A stretch of DNA of 64,000 nucleotides from Silene conica (GCA_029255685.2 CM055313.2:45216079-45280078); one strand, 5' to 3'; counted from the first letter of the stretch, positions 17,391 through 29,252 are shown. Numbers and translations are program-made. Notes: generated from the letters alone by a model not told the origin.

Positions 17391-17642
17391 TTTTTTTTCT
17401 AAATTTCATTTTTCCATTGGTTTTTTCATAATTTCGTGTTATTAACGAATAAAATGTGTATATCACGTCGACATAATAAATTTGAAAAAACGAATCGTCC
17501 CAATCGGACACTCCGGGGGTAAGTTACGGCCTATCGAAGACACAGAGGCTTGATGGGATAATGAGAGGACTACCGGAACTCAGTTTATGTTGAACAGAGC
17601 CGAAAATGTGGTAATATAAGCAAATATGTGAAAAAAGTGTAT

Positions 17643-17761
17643 GGGCGCGATCATATCAACATTAATGCACAGGATCCTATCAGAACTCTGCAGTCAAGCG
17701 TGCTTGGGGGAGAGTAGTACTAGGATGGGTGACCTCTTGGGAAGGACTCGTGTTGCACCCC
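17643..17761 (+). rRNA. 5S rRNA gene copy 18 (class A-like)
   Basis: 119 nt. Begins GGGCGCGATC; CATATCAACATT, GTCAAGCGTGC, GGGGGAGAG, CTCTTGGG, AAGGACTCGTGTTGC. Confidence 0.85.
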
Positions 17762-18018
17762 TTTTTTTTTCTAAATTTCGTTTTTCCTTTGGTTTTTTTA
17801 TTCTTATTTTCGTGTTATTAACGAATAAGTGCGTATATCACGTCGAAATAATATATTTTAAAAAAAAGAATCGTCCCAATCGGACACTCGGGGAGTAAGT
17901 TACGGCCTATCGAAGACACGGAGGCTGGACGGGATAATGAGAGGACTACTGGAACTCAGTTTATGTTAAAAAGAGCCGAAAATGGGGTAATATAAGCAAA
18001 TTTGTGATGAAAGTGTAT

Positions 18019-18136
18019 GGGTGCGATCATACCAACATTAATGCACCGTATCCCATCAGGACTCCGCAGTGATGCGTGCTTGGGCGAGAGTAGTACTAGG
18101 ATGGGTGACCTCCTGGGAAGGCCTCGTGTTGCACCC
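18019..18136 (+). rRNA. 5S rRNA gene copy 19 (chimera of left and right classes)
   Basis: 118 nt. The 5' part is class A (CATACCAACATTAATGC), while the part from CATCAGGACTCC onward is right-array type (GTGATGCGTGC). The 3' end is GTTGCACCC. Best explained by recombination or gene conversion between the two lineages. Confidence 0.88.
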
Positions 18137-18214
18137 TTTTTTTTTCTAAATTTCGTTTTTCCATTGGTTTTTTTCATATTTTCGTGTTATTAACGAATAA
18201 AATGCGTATATCAC

Positions 18215-18275
18215 GTCGAAATAATATAAGCAAATTTGTGATGAAAGGACTACCAGAACTCAGTTTGAGTTGAAG
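18215..18275 (+). repeat. Scrambled spacer segment in the unit of copy 19
   Basis: Where other units read AATATATTTGAAAAAAAGAA, this one jumps after AATAAT into ATAAGCAAATTTGTGATGAAA (normally just before the gene) and then into GGACTACCAGAACTCAG (normally about 50 bp further left), returning at GACACTCCGGG. Junctions share short identities. Confidence 0.85.
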
Positions 18276-18409
18276 ACACTCCGGGGGTAAGTTACGGCCT
18301 ATCGAAGACACAGAGGCTTGACGGGATAATGAGAGGACTACCAGAACTCAGTTTGAGTTGAACAGAGCCGAAAATGGGGTAATATAAGCAAATTGTGATG
18401 AAAGTGTAT

Positions 18410-18527
18410 GGGTGCGATCAACTAGCACTAATGCACCGAATCCCATCAGGACTCCGCAGTAATGCGTGCTTGGGCGAGAGTAGTACTAGGATGGGTGACC
18501 TCCGGGGAAGGCCTCGTGTAGCACCCC
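18410..18527 (+). rRNA. 5S rRNA gene copy 20 (class S, CTCCGGGG)
   Basis: 118 nt. CACCGAATCCC, GCAGTAATGC in box A, CTCCGGGGAAGG. Confidence 0.88.
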
Positions 18528-18779
18528 TTTTTTTTCTAAATTTCGTTTTTCCATTGGTTTTTTCATATTTTCGTGTTATTAACGAATAAAATGCGTATAT
18601 CACGTCGAAATAATATATTTAAAAAAAAGAATCGTCCCAATCGGACACTCCGGGAGTAAGTTACGGCCTATCGAAGACACGGAGGCTTGACGGGATAATG
18701 AGAGGACTACCGGAACTCAGTTTATGTTGAACAAAACCGAAAATGGGGTAATATAAGCAAATTTGTGATGAAAGTGTAT

Positions 18780-18897
18780 GGGTGCGATCAACTAGCACTA
18801 ATGCACCGGATCCCATCAGGACTCCGCAGTGATGCGTGCTTGGGCGAGAGTAGTATTAGGATGGGTGACCTCCTGGGAAGGCCTCGTGTAGCACCCC
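18780..18897 (+). rRNA. 5S rRNA gene copy 21 (class W gene, normal spacer)
   Basis: 118 nt. CACCGG with TATTAGG; otherwise class S. Confidence 0.9.
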
Positions 18898-19154
18898 TTT
18901 TTTTTTCTGAATTTCGTTTTTCCATTGGTTTTTTTTTCATATTTTTGTGTTATTAACGAATAAAATGCGTATATCACGTCAAAATAATATATTTGAAAAA
19001 AAAGAATCGTCCCAATCGGACACTCCGGGAGTAAGTTACGGCCTATCGAAGACACGGAGGCTTGACGGGATAATGAGAGGACTACCGGAACTCAGTTTAT
19101 GTTGAACAGAGCCGAAAATGGGGAAATATAAACAAATTTGTGATGAAAGTGTAT

Positions 19155-19272
19155 GGGTGCGATCAACTAGCACTAATGCACCGGATCACATCAGGACTCT
19201 GCAGTGATGCGTGCTTGGGAGAGAGTAGTACTAGGATGGGTGACCTCCGGGGAAGGCCTCGTGTAGCACCCC
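19155..19272 (+). rRNA. 5S rRNA gene copy 22 (class M-like)
   Basis: 118 nt. CGGATCACATC, CTCTGCAG, TTGGGAGAGAG, CTCCGGGG with TCGTG. Confidence 0.88.
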
Positions 19273-19526
19273 TTTTTTTTCTAAATTACGTTTTTCCATT
19301 GGTTTTTTTTCATATTTTCGTGTTATTAACGAATAAAATGCGTATATCACGTCGAAATAATATATTTGAAAAAAAGAATCGTCCCAATCGGACACTCCGG
19401 GAGTAAGTTACGGCCTATCGAAGACACGGAGGCTTGACGGGATAATGAGAGGACTACCGGAACTCAGTTTATGTTGAACAGATCCGAAAATGGGGTAATA
19501 TAAGAAAATTTGTGATGAAAGTGTAT

Positions 19527-19644
19527 GGGTGCGATCAACTAGAACTAATGCACCGGATCCCATCAGGACTCTGCAGTGATGCGTGCTTGGGCGAGAGTAG
19601 TACTAGGTTGGGTGACCTCCTGGGAAGGCCTCGTGTAGCACCCC
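19527..19644 (+). rRNA. 5S rRNA gene copy 23 (AGAAC variant)
   Basis: 118 nt. AACTAGAAC, CTCTGCAG, TAGGTTGGG in box C, CTCCTGGG. Confidence 0.88.
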
Positions 19645-19896
19645 TTTTTTTTCTAAATTTCGTTTTTCCATTGGTTTTTTCATATTTTCGTGTTATTAAC
19701 GAATAAAATGCGTATATCACGTCGAAATAATATATTTGAAAAAAAGAATCGTCCCAATCGGACACACCGGGAGTAAGTTACGGCCTATCGAGGACACGGA
19801 GGCTTGACGGGATAATGAGAGGACTACCGGAACTCAGTTTATGTTGAACAGAGCCGAAAATGGGGTAATATAAGCAAATTTGTGATGAAAGTGTAT

Positions 19897-20014
19897 TGGT
19901 GCGATCAACTAGCACTAATGCACCGGATCCCATCAGGACTCCGCAGTGATGCGTGCTTGGGCGAGAGTAGTATTAGGACGGGTGACCTCCTGGGAAGGCC
20001 TCGTGTAGCACCCC
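19897..20014 (+). rRNA. 5S rRNA gene copy 24 (first base T)
   Basis: 118 nt. Begins TGGTGCG, breaking the first helix I pair; TATTAGGACGGG; followed by an unusually long T-run. Confidence 0.88.
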
Positions 20015-20283
20015 TTTTTTTTTTTTTTTTTTTCTGAATTTCGTTTTTCCATTGGTTTTTTTTTTTCATATTCTTGTGTTATTAACGATTAAAATGCGTA
20101 TATCACGTCGAAATAATATATTTGAAAAAAACGAATCGTCCCAATCGGACACTCCGGGAGTAAGTTACGGCCTATCGAAGACACGGAGGCTTCACAGGAT
20201 AATGAGAGGACTACCGGAACTCAGTTTATGTTGAACAGAGCCGAAAATGGGGAAATATAAGCAAATTTTTGATGAAAGTGTAT

Positions 20284-20399
20284 GGGTGCGATCAACTAGC
20301 ACTAATGCATCGGATCACATCAGGACTCTGCAGTGATGCGTGCTTGGGCGAGAGTAGTACTAGGATGGGTGACCTCCGGGAAGGCCTCGTGTAGCACCC
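20284..20399 (+). rRNA. 5S rRNA gene copy 25 (shortened box C)
   Basis: 116 nt. CATCGGATCACATC, CTCTGCAG, CTCCGGGAAGG (one base lost), 3' end GTAGCACCC. Its spacer is split by the LARD. Confidence 0.87.
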
Positions 20400-20551
20400 T
20401 TTTTTTTCTAAATTTCGTTTTTCCATTGGTTTTTTCATATTTTCGTGTTATTAACGAATAAAATGCGTATATCACGTCGAAATAATATATTTGAAAAAAA
20501 GAATCGTCCCAATCGGACACACCGGGAGTAAGTTACGGCCTATCGAAGACA

Positions 20552-20556
20552 CAGAG
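20552..20556. other. LARD target-site duplication, left (CAGAG)
   Basis: CAGAG before the 5' LTR against CGGAG after the 3' LTR; one mismatch. In intact units this site reads GACACGGAGG or GACACAGAGG. Confidence 0.75.
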
Positions 20557-21652
20557 TGTAATATTCCGTATTTTACTATATTATATTCTAATATTTAATA
20601 TTTATTTTGACGTGTTGATAATTATTTGAACGTATAGATTCGATAATTAATTTATAGAATACGTGTTTATATCATATATATATCATATATTTATATTATG
20701 TTGGGTTGAGTACTAGTTAATAGGCCGGGTTGTAAGCATGAGTGGGCCTCGTTTTGCGTGTCACACCAATCAGCCCATACATCGACACAACTCACAAACT
20801 AAAACAAAGACCAAACCTCATCTTACAGCCGCCATACTTATAACCTAACCTAAACCTACTTCTACCCAAAACGACACACAACCCATACATCTACACTGCA
20901 GCCGCCACCTCAGAGGGGAAAAGGAGTGGTTCACACGGTGGTTTAGAGGGTTCTAGGGTCCCTCGATCACACTGGTAACGGGGTATGTCCAACAGTGCTC
21001 TTGTTTTTCCTGTTGTTCACTCGTTTCAAATCTGTATGTTCTTTGTGATTTCGTTTTTACAAGTTCCTATTCTTCGCATATCCTTAATCTAGGGAGTACA
21101 CTAGTTGTATTTTGACTTTTGTGATACCGTCGTCGAACACCTAGTGCTGCCGCGTATGGTGGTTTTGTCACCTGTCCAGAACAGGGGCCTTGTTTTCGAA
21201 AACAGAGTCGTGCTTAGGGGATGTTGATGTCTTAATCTGAGTAAGTTGTTGTTTTGTTTATGGTGAGTCTTATGGGGGAAGTCGTTATGTGGTAGTCAAG
21301 GAGTCGTATGGTGGTCCTCGTGGTGGGTAATGGCGGTGCGTCCGGTTGTGATAAGAGTTTTCTTTAGGGTGGTTCACAGTGGTAAACGGAATACTGTTTA
21401 TGGAGGGCGAGTTTGTGCTGGTTGTTGTGGGTTGCTGCTGCGGTGTCAACGGCAACTAATGGCCTCCCTGGAACCACCACCGCTCAGAGGCGAGCCTGGT
21501 GGTGTCGCAGGCGAGGGCAGTGGCTGCTGTTGGTGGTGGAAGCGGTGGTTTTGGAGGTTGTTGGTCGTGTTTCAAGTCGGGAAAATGGGTTATGTTGCGT
21601 GTTCTTGCGTGTTGTGCGTGTTATGTACTATTTTGTTCTTAACAATTTAAAT

Positions 21653-21659
21653 TATTATA

Positions 21660-21695
<36 letters not shown>

Positions 21696-21696
21696 G
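21653..21696 (+). repeat. ATT microsatellite in the 5' LTR
   Basis: A run of ATT triplets, four repeats shorter than its counterpart in the 3' LTR. Confidence 0.9.
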
Positions 21697-22321
21697 TTGG
21701 TGCTTGCTCTTATTATTATTATTTTGGCTAATTGATATTATTATTATTGTTAACATTAATATTGTTGTTGTTATGGTTATGGGTTATGGTATATGATAAT
21801 ATATTATTCATGTCATTATTGTATAAAGCATATTATTAGTAATTCATGGTTGTTAATATTGTTAAGGTATATTGTGAGGACAATAAGTTATATAAGTTAT
21901 TGTTATGGATTTTATAATAATTGAATATTTGATTATATTCCATAATTAGTAAGTTTATACATAGTAAGTTTGTTTTGAGTAATGATCGATATGTATAATT
22001 GGTTTAGGATAATTAATAAGTATATGGACATGTTGATATGAATACTTACATTTTGTTATGAGTAAACCGTTATGAACATGATTAAGCAATTAATTAGTGG
22101 TGTGTTGGTTATACGAATCGAGTGTGACATTAAGTACTATTGATAGGAACTAAGTTCGAGGTGGAATATTTCTAGCAGCTGTTCGGTTGTCAATCCGCAA
22201 TTGAGGTAGGGGAATACTACGTATATGAAATGTGTAATCTGTTTATTGGTTGATATTAATCATGTTCTTCTATAATGTATATGATTGGTATATTGTGATA
22301 TATAATTCTGTGATACGACAT

Positions 22322-22584
22322 GGTGCGGAGATAAAAGGGTCTATGTTTGGTGCGGAGATAAAGGGTCTGTGTGTGGTGCGGAGATAAAGGGTCTGTGATA
22401 TGGTGTGGAGTATATTGGGTCTTGTGTTTGGTGTGGAGTATATTCGGTCTTGTGATCGGTGCGGAGTTTATTGGGTCTTGTGATCGGTGCGGAGTTTATT
22501 GGGTCTTGTGATCGGTGCGGAGTTTATTTGGTGTTGGATCGGTGCGGAGTTTATTTGGCGTTGGATCGGTGCGGAGTATATTAT
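22322..22584 (+). repeat. Tandem repeat of about 27 bp in the 5' LTR, ten copies
   Basis: Ten units beginning GGTGCGGAG or GGTGTGGAG, followed by ATAAAGGGTCTGTG or TTTATTGGGTCTTGTG. The same array lies in the 3' LTR. Confidence 0.88.
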
Positions 22585-22964
22585 ATTGTTGTCTTATTTA
22601 TCTTTCTACTCAACCTCGCGGTTGACCCTGTGTATTCGTGTACACCTACGATGATCCGGAATGGGGAGTAGATTTTACAGGTCAGTGACAGATGGACTAG
22701 GAGCTTGGGCATGGAGAGAGACATGGCATGGACCTACTTAGAGTTAGATCACATTTAGATATAGTCAGTTGTACTTTCATTTTATCAGGTTTGGAACTCG
22801 TAATTGTTGTAATACCAGGTTCATATTTGGTCAGAATTTATGTAAATTACCTTTGGTTTGTTTACCTTGTTATTCACTACCTCGGATATTCCGGGATGGT
22901 AACAGTCCTATTTATTTGAGAATTTCTTGCTAAAGGCTCTTGAATAAATGGGGGTGTGACAAAG

Positions 22965-22976
22965 TGGTATCAGAGC
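22965..22976 (+). other. LARD primer-binding site (TGGTATCAGAGC)
   Basis: tRNA-Met-type primer site, three bases after the 5' LTR. Confidence 0.88.
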
Positions 22977-25900
22977 GAACGATCCTCAGGCCTAAACTAA
23001 ATGAATCGTAATGAACGTAGGAAGAGTCTAATAAAATGAACTCCGAGATGAAACTGATAGGAGCCCCAAAGAGGAACGGGATGAGTTAGGGGCCCCCTCA
23101 AACCAGACCTGGGCCCTTTCTGTTCTGTCTCGGGAACCCAATGAGAGTAATTGAAGAGTGGGGTAGATTATATAGTGACCTAGTTATCTTGTGCTAACAA
23201 TTTTTGCAGGGGCGGAATGAGGTAAGTAATGATGTGTACATGGTTAATGATGCATTGTATTCTATGAGTTTGATATTGGAAAGTGATTGAGAAATGTATT
23301 ACTTTAAGTATTGAGGACATGAAAATTGAAATACGAGTTTGAAATATAAGCTTGGCTAGTAGGATGATATGCATAAGAAGAATGCGACTGATTTTGAAAC
23401 GCTGATTGATATAAATGATTGAATCGAAATTTTCAGGAATGGGTGTATGTTTATTGTATACTGAATTAGAGTGTTATGATCATGTGTTTTTGGTGTCTCG
23501 AATTGTCTATAGGATATCTGGTTATTAAATGACTAACATAACTTTTGCAATATATTGCTTGGTATTTGGTTATGACCTATCAGATTTAAATGTTATAGTA
23601 ATTCATGTCTAGTGATATGCGGAATGTGCTGCCCCAAGCCATGAGTGTCATATAGTTGTGTGTTACATTAGTATATACATGTATAAATATCAAGGCATTT
23701 AGATGATCTACTTTTATGTTACGCAACCTTTACCGTGTTTTAGATGACTATTACAGAATGAAATAATGAATAAATGTTATTATGATGCAACGTGGTTTCT
23801 ATATTTCGATGGTATGTCAACATGTTTTGGAGGAATAATGATTGTGTTTAATATGATAATATGAAGTAATTTTAATGGAACCAAAATTTTAATAAAGACC
23901 AGAATGTTACCCTGTTTGTACGGGTTTGTCATCTAAAATGTATTCTTTATAGGAGTATGACAATATTATGTGTGCTAACCTTTTGATTCAGCTTTTCAAT
24001 GCATTTGGTTTTATGTTAATGTGAAGTATATTTTGAGAGAAATAAATGTTTTAGCCGACAGTGGTCAGACTGTCACTGCACGGTTCCGTGTTACCCATGT
24101 TTCTGAACGAGGAACCATTTAAAATGTATCTACTGTTTGTGTATAATTCCAACTTCAATGATTAATATGTTCATTCACGTTCCCAAATAATAAATCACGT
24201 AAAATCTTAACAAGATGTTGATTAATATTGATCTTTGCAAGTTGTCCAGTTTCCTGTTTTATTGCCGTAAAGTTCTGTTTAGACCAGTTCGTTATAAATA
24301 ATTTCCTTAAGTTTTGCACTTTATTCTTTTCCTATGATTAGGGAATCCATGATATTTCTCAAAAACTATAATGGTTAACAAAGCGGTTGAACGGTTATTC
24401 AATTATAATTTTTGTTGTTAAAAGTTGCAAGATGATGTTTAATTGTTGGAATCGTAAGTTCTGTAAGTTTTATATAAAAGTTTAAGCAAATATGAATGTA
24501 TGTGATGTGACCACGTGGTATCCTGATATGACATTAGTAACGCGTGTAGTAGACATTTGGAATGAATATAAACTCACGATATGATAATGCAACCTGGCGG
24601 ATTTCGTCAAATTTATATAAAATCGTTTCAGTAATACAAACGCTCTTATTTTCTAATATTATGACCTCAATATAATGAAGTGATAGTAGTGTGTGATGTT
24701 AAATCCATGTTTAACAGAGAAGAGTCTTAACAAGAGATAGAAAGAAAGTTGACTGGTAAACTCATTTGCATAATAAAGCAATCTAATTATTATACGTCAT
24801 GGAAATCAATTTGAACGATGTTAAAAGTGTTGATGTTCTTTCATATATTTATGGTATATCGTTGTTTAGATCGTTGAGACAATAACTGTTATAACACCTT
24901 CATGTATATTGTTATGTCACAAACTGAATTGCATTGGCTCTGCTTAAAAGTCTGATCATACTAGTTTGAGTTATTGATTAGTCGACATGTGAAATATGAA
25001 GTACCAGTCTTGTGAATTCGTTACTTTTATCGTTAAAGTTTTCATAAGTCATGAGGAACAAGAACAATGTCCTAGAAAAGAAGAATCAGAATGTCTCCAT
25101 GTAGTCTTAAATCTGAGTTGTAGATGGTAAGATTGCCCTGAATTGAGTTTATAACTGTCACAGACTACCTTTTATTGCTCCAAACATTTCAAAATATTTT
25201 TCAAGGTGGCAAACGAGTAAAAGCTTGATGTTTGATAATTATGATGATTGTATGCAAATGACAATCCTGTAGCTATGTGTAGATGAAAACCGGCTTGAAT
25301 GTTAATCGTTGCGCATCGTATAGATCTCTTATTGTGCAAATCATGTATAATAGTAGCTCCATGACAAATGATGTAATATGAGTGGACGGGAATGTACCTA
25401 AGTGAAATATACTGACTAATTGATATCTGGGAATGTTAACCGATCTTGTGAAGTCTAATGTTATTTAATTATGTATAACTTGTGAGGCATGTCCATGTTC
25501 CACGTTTAATTACGTTATTTAATTTTACGCTATGTTTTTTCCTAAATATGGTTTTGCTTCAAAATATGGTTATGAGCATGAAACCGTTTAAATTGTCAAT
25601 TGTGAACTAAGAGTTTTCTTGATTATTTATGTAGTTGTAAATACTAGCTTGCGTTGAAATTTCATGGGTGTGTAAGTGTTACCTATTCCGAATCTGTTTT
25701 ACTGCGTAACATGATCATACCGACCCTAATGCTTTATTATCGTTCGAGGTTATATGTTATATGATAGTTGATGAGTCTCTTTTGAGTACTGATTTAAGTT
25801 GAATATTAGTAGTTGTCCTTTTATTTTGATAGATAAAATTTTCTTTTGATGTGATAATTCTTTTGTTTGTGAAATGGGAAAACTTTTAGTAATTGTTTAG

Positions 25901-26655
25901 TCTGAGTTATGTACAAGTTCTTGTTTTATGGCGTTCACGTCCTTGTGTTATGAATAGTGGAATGATAAGTAGATATACAAGTATGTCAACGAACTTGGGA
26001 GGTAAGTACTGAGGAGTTTGAGTTACTCGTGAGTTTAGAACAAAGGCCATGCTTGGTTTTGTTTTGAGTTGAGTTTGCAGTTCAGTATTGTATTGAGTTG
26101 TCGTAATCTTTGACCTTGACTTGTGGGTAAGTAGCCTAGACTTATGGTCTAAGTGTTGAGCAGGGTTTGGACCTTTGATGATATTGAGATTGATATTGAG
26201 ATTGGTTACTGGAATGAGTTATGGGGCCTATGTGCCGAGTTATTGTTACGGTCCGGAGTGACCTAGTTATGGAGTTATATTGTTTGAGTTGGAAATTGAT
26301 ATAGAGATGGAAATATTGTTTTGCGGTTTTATCCCGCCAGTTCACTCACCCCTTGTCTTTGGTCTTAGATTCGACGATGAGTGCGATACTTGGTTACTGT
26401 GAGTGAGATAGTATGAGATAAAGTAATGATAAGACAGAGTTATGAGCGGGGAATGGTATAATGGGGTTACGGGGACGTAACCGTGTTTTAAGGAGGATAG
26501 GATTGTAAAATCTTTTGATTTATGATATGTCTAGTTGTTTTACATGGCTAAGTGGTATGTCGCGATTGTTTGTGTAAACTTGATAATCTTGTTTACTACT
26601 CGTATGCTTTTTATTGTGTTTCGTGAAGTATCCTTTAATTTAGTGATAAGTTAAA

Positions 26656-26725
26656 CTTTGGGGACAAAGTTTTCTTAACGAGGGTAGAATGTAATATTTC
26701 GTGTTTTAAAGTACCCTTATTAGTT
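26656..26725 (+). repeat. Second, degenerate polypurine tract plus LTR-start motif
   Basis: GGGGACAAAGTTTTCTTAAC, then GAGGGTAGAA, then TGTAATATTTCGTG (starting at 26690). It parallels the functional arrangement 146 bp downstream (GGGACGAAGTT, GGAGGGAAGAC, TGTAATATTCCG). Confidence 0.7.
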
Positions 26726-26822
26726 TATGACGTTATGTGGTATCCCATATCGTGTTCCATATGTGCCTAGCGACCAGTTGGTGGACCATGGGATAGTGAA
26801 CTTCGGGACGAAGTTCATTTTT

Positions 26823-26835
26823 AAGGAGGGAAGAC
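26823..26835 (+). other. LARD polypurine tract
   Basis: AAGGAGGGAAGAC directly precedes the 3' LTR. Confidence 0.8.
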
Positions 26836-27931
26836 TGTAATATTCCGTATTTTACTATATTATATTCTAATATTTAATATTTATTTTGACGTGTTGATAA
26901 TTATTTGAACGTATAGATTCGATAATTAATTTATAGAATGCGTGTTTATATCATATATATATCATATATTTATATTATGTTGGGTTGAGTACTAGTTAAT
27001 AGGCCGGGTTGTAAGCATGAGTGGGCCTCGTTTTGCGTGTCACACCAATCAGCCCATACATCGACACAACTCACAAACTAAAACAAAGACCAAACCTCAT
27101 CTTACAGCCGCCATACTTATAACCTAACCTAAACCTACTTCTACCCAAAACGACACACAACCCATACATCTACACTGCAGCCGCCAACTCAGAGGGGAAA
27201 AGGAGTGGTTCACACGGTGGTTTAGAGGGTTCTAGGGTCCCTCGATCACGCTGGTAACGGGGTATGTCCAACAGTGCTCTTGTTTTTCCTGTTGTTCACT
27301 CGTTTCAAATCTGTATGTTCTTTGTGATTTCGTTTTTACAAGTTCCTATTCTTCGCATATCCTTAATCTAGGGAGTACACTAGTTGTATTTTGACTTTTG
27401 TGATACCGTCGTCGAACACTTAGTGCTGCCGCGTATGGTGGTTTTGTCACCTGTCCAGAACAGGGGCCTTGTTTTCGAAAACAGAGTCGTGCTTAGGGGA
27501 TGTTGATGTCTTAATCTGAGTAAGTTGTTGTTTTGTTTATGGTGAGTCTTTTGGGGGAAGTCGTTATGTGGTAGTCAAGGAGTCGTATGGTGGTCCTCGT
27601 GGTGGGTAATGGCGGTGCGTCTGGTTGTGATAGGAGTTTTCTTTAGGGTGGTTCACAGTGGTAAACGGAATACTGTTTATGGAGGGCGAGTTTGTGCTGG
27701 TTGTTGTGGGTTGCTGCTGCGGTGTCAACGGCAACTAATGGCCTCCCTGGAACCACCACCGCTCAGAGGCGAGCCTGGTGGTGTCGCAGGCGAGGGCAGT
27801 GGCTGCTGTTGGTGGTGGAAGCGGTGGTTTTGGAGGTTGTTGGTCGCGTTTCAAGTCGGGAAAATGGGTTATGTTGCGTGTTCTTGCGTGTTGTGCGTGT
27901 TATGTACTATTTTGTTCTTAACAATTTAAAT

Positions 27932-27938
27932 TATTATA

Positions 27939-27986
<48 letters not shown>

Positions 27987-27987
27987 G
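27932..27987 (+). repeat. ATT microsatellite in the 3' LTR
   Basis: Uninterrupted ATT triplets, four more than in the 5' LTR. Confidence 0.9.
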
Positions 27988-28612
27988 TTGGTGCTTGCTC
28001 TTATTATTATTATTTTGGCTAATTGATATTATTATTATTGTTAACATTAATATTGTTGTTGTTATGGTTATGGGTTATGGTATATGATAATATATTATTC
28101 ATGTCATTATTGTATAAAGCATATTATTAGTAATTCATGGTTGTTAATATTGTTAAGGTATATTGTGAGGACAATAAGTTATATAAGTTATTGTTATGGA
28201 TTTTATAATAATTGAATATTTGATTATATTCCATAATTAGTAAGTTTATACATAGTAAGTTTGTTTTGAGTAATGATCGATATGTATAATTGGTTTAGGA
28301 TAATTAATAAGTATATGGACATGTTGATATGAATACTTACATTTTGTTATGAGTAAACCGTTATGAACATGATTAAGCAATTAATTAGTGGTGTGTTGGT
28401 TATACGAATCGAGTGTGACATTAAGTACTATTGATAGGAACTAAGTTCGAGGTGGAATATTTCTAGCAGCTGTTCGGTTGTCAATCCGCAATTGAGGTAG
28501 GGGAATACTACGTATATGAAATGTGTAATCTGTTTATTGGTTGATATTAATCATGTTCTTCTATAATGTATATGATTGGTATATTGTGATATATAATTCT
28601 GTGATACGACAT

Positions 28613-28875
28613 GGTGCGGAGATAAAAGGGTCTGTGTTTGGTGCGGAGATAAAGGGTCTGTGTGTGGTGCGGAGATAAAGGGTCTGTGATATGGTGTGGA
28701 GTATATTGGGTCTTGTGTTCGGTGTGGAGTATATTGGGTCTTGTGATCGGTGCGGAGTTTATTGGGTCTTGTGATCGGTGCGGAGTTTATTGGGTCTTGT
28801 GATCGGTGCGGAGTTTATTTGGTGTTGGATCGGTGCGGAGTTTATTTGGCGTTAGATCGGTGCGGAGTATATTAT
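28613..28875 (+). repeat. Tandem repeat of about 27 bp in the 3' LTR, ten copies
   Basis: Colinear with the array in the 5' LTR; a few substitutions such as GTTAGATC for GTTGGATC. Confidence 0.88.
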
Positions 28876-29252
28876 ATTGTTGTCTTATTTATCTTTCTAC
28901 TCAACCTCGCGGTTGACCCTGTGTATTCGTGTACACCTACGATGATCCGGAATGGAGAGTAGATTTTACAGATCAGTGACAGATGGACTAGGAGCTTGGG
29001 CATGGAGAGAGACATGGCATGGACCTAATTAGAGTTAGATCACATTTAGATATCGTCAGTGGTACTTTCATTTTATCAAGTTTGGAACTCGTAATTGTTG
29101 TAATACCAAGTTCATATTTTGTCAGAATTTATGTAAATTACCTTTGGTTTGTTTACCTTGTTATTCACTACCTCGGATATTCCGGGATGGTAACAGTCCT
29201 ATTTATTTGAGAATGTCTTGCTAAAGGCTCTTGAATAAATGGGGGTGTGACA

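Larger units (their letters stand above)
16478..20556 (+). repeat. Middle 5S rDNA block, eleven units of mixed class
   Basis: Starts in spacer (TTTATGTTGAAC) after the CACTA end and runs to the LARD insertion point. The first units alternate between left-block-like genes (copies 15, 16, 18) and right-block-like genes (17, 20 onward), with copy 19 a mixture. It is the transition zone between the two lineages. Confidence 0.9.
20557..22961 (+). repeat. LARD 5' LTR
   Basis: 2405 bp, TGTAATATTCC...GGGGTGTGACA. Contains an ATT microsatellite and a tandem repeat of 25-28 bp. The open frames here (106 and 127 codons, the latter with a poly-Tyr run encoded by the ATT repeat) are repeated in the 3' LTR and are not considered genes. 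Confidence 0.93.
22962..26835 (+). other. LARD internal region, no coding capacity
   Basis: 3.9 kb, AT-rich, with stops in all frames; the longest open stretch is under 70 codons. No gag, protease, reverse transcriptase, RNase H or integrase motif was found by reading. Near its start TTTTTGCAGGGGCGGAATGAG resembles a splice acceptor. Confidence 0.8.
20557..29252 (+). mobile_element. LARD: complete non-coding LTR retrotransposon, 8.7 kb
   Basis: Two LTRs of 2405 and 2417 bp flank 3874 bp without any open frame of note. A tRNA-Met primer site follows the 5' LTR and a purine tract precedes the 3' LTR. A nearly matching 5-bp target duplication flanks the whole. By reading I count about twenty substitutions between the LTRs, under one percent, plus one ATT-repeat length change that accounts for the whole 12-bp length difference. 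Large element, conserved signals and no genes define a Large Retrotransposon Derivative, mobilised by another element's proteins. The donor family is unknown; primer site and LTR ends suit Ty3/gypsy. Confidence 0.92.
26836..29252 (+). repeat. LARD 3' LTR
   Basis: 2417 bp, same ends as the 5' LTR, colinear throughout. Its ATT run is 12 bp longer. Confidence 0.93.

Noticed and set aside
21330..21796. Open frames of 106 and 127 codons in the LARD LTR, repeated at 27609-28087
   Set aside because: They lie inside LTRs, one includes a poly-Tyr run from an ATT microsatellite, they overlap each other in different frames, and they match no family.
22965..22976. tRNA gene fragment
   Set aside because: TGGTATCAGAGC is only the complement of a tRNA-Met 3' end, as used for priming; there is no tRNA body nearby. 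The same holds at 11887.
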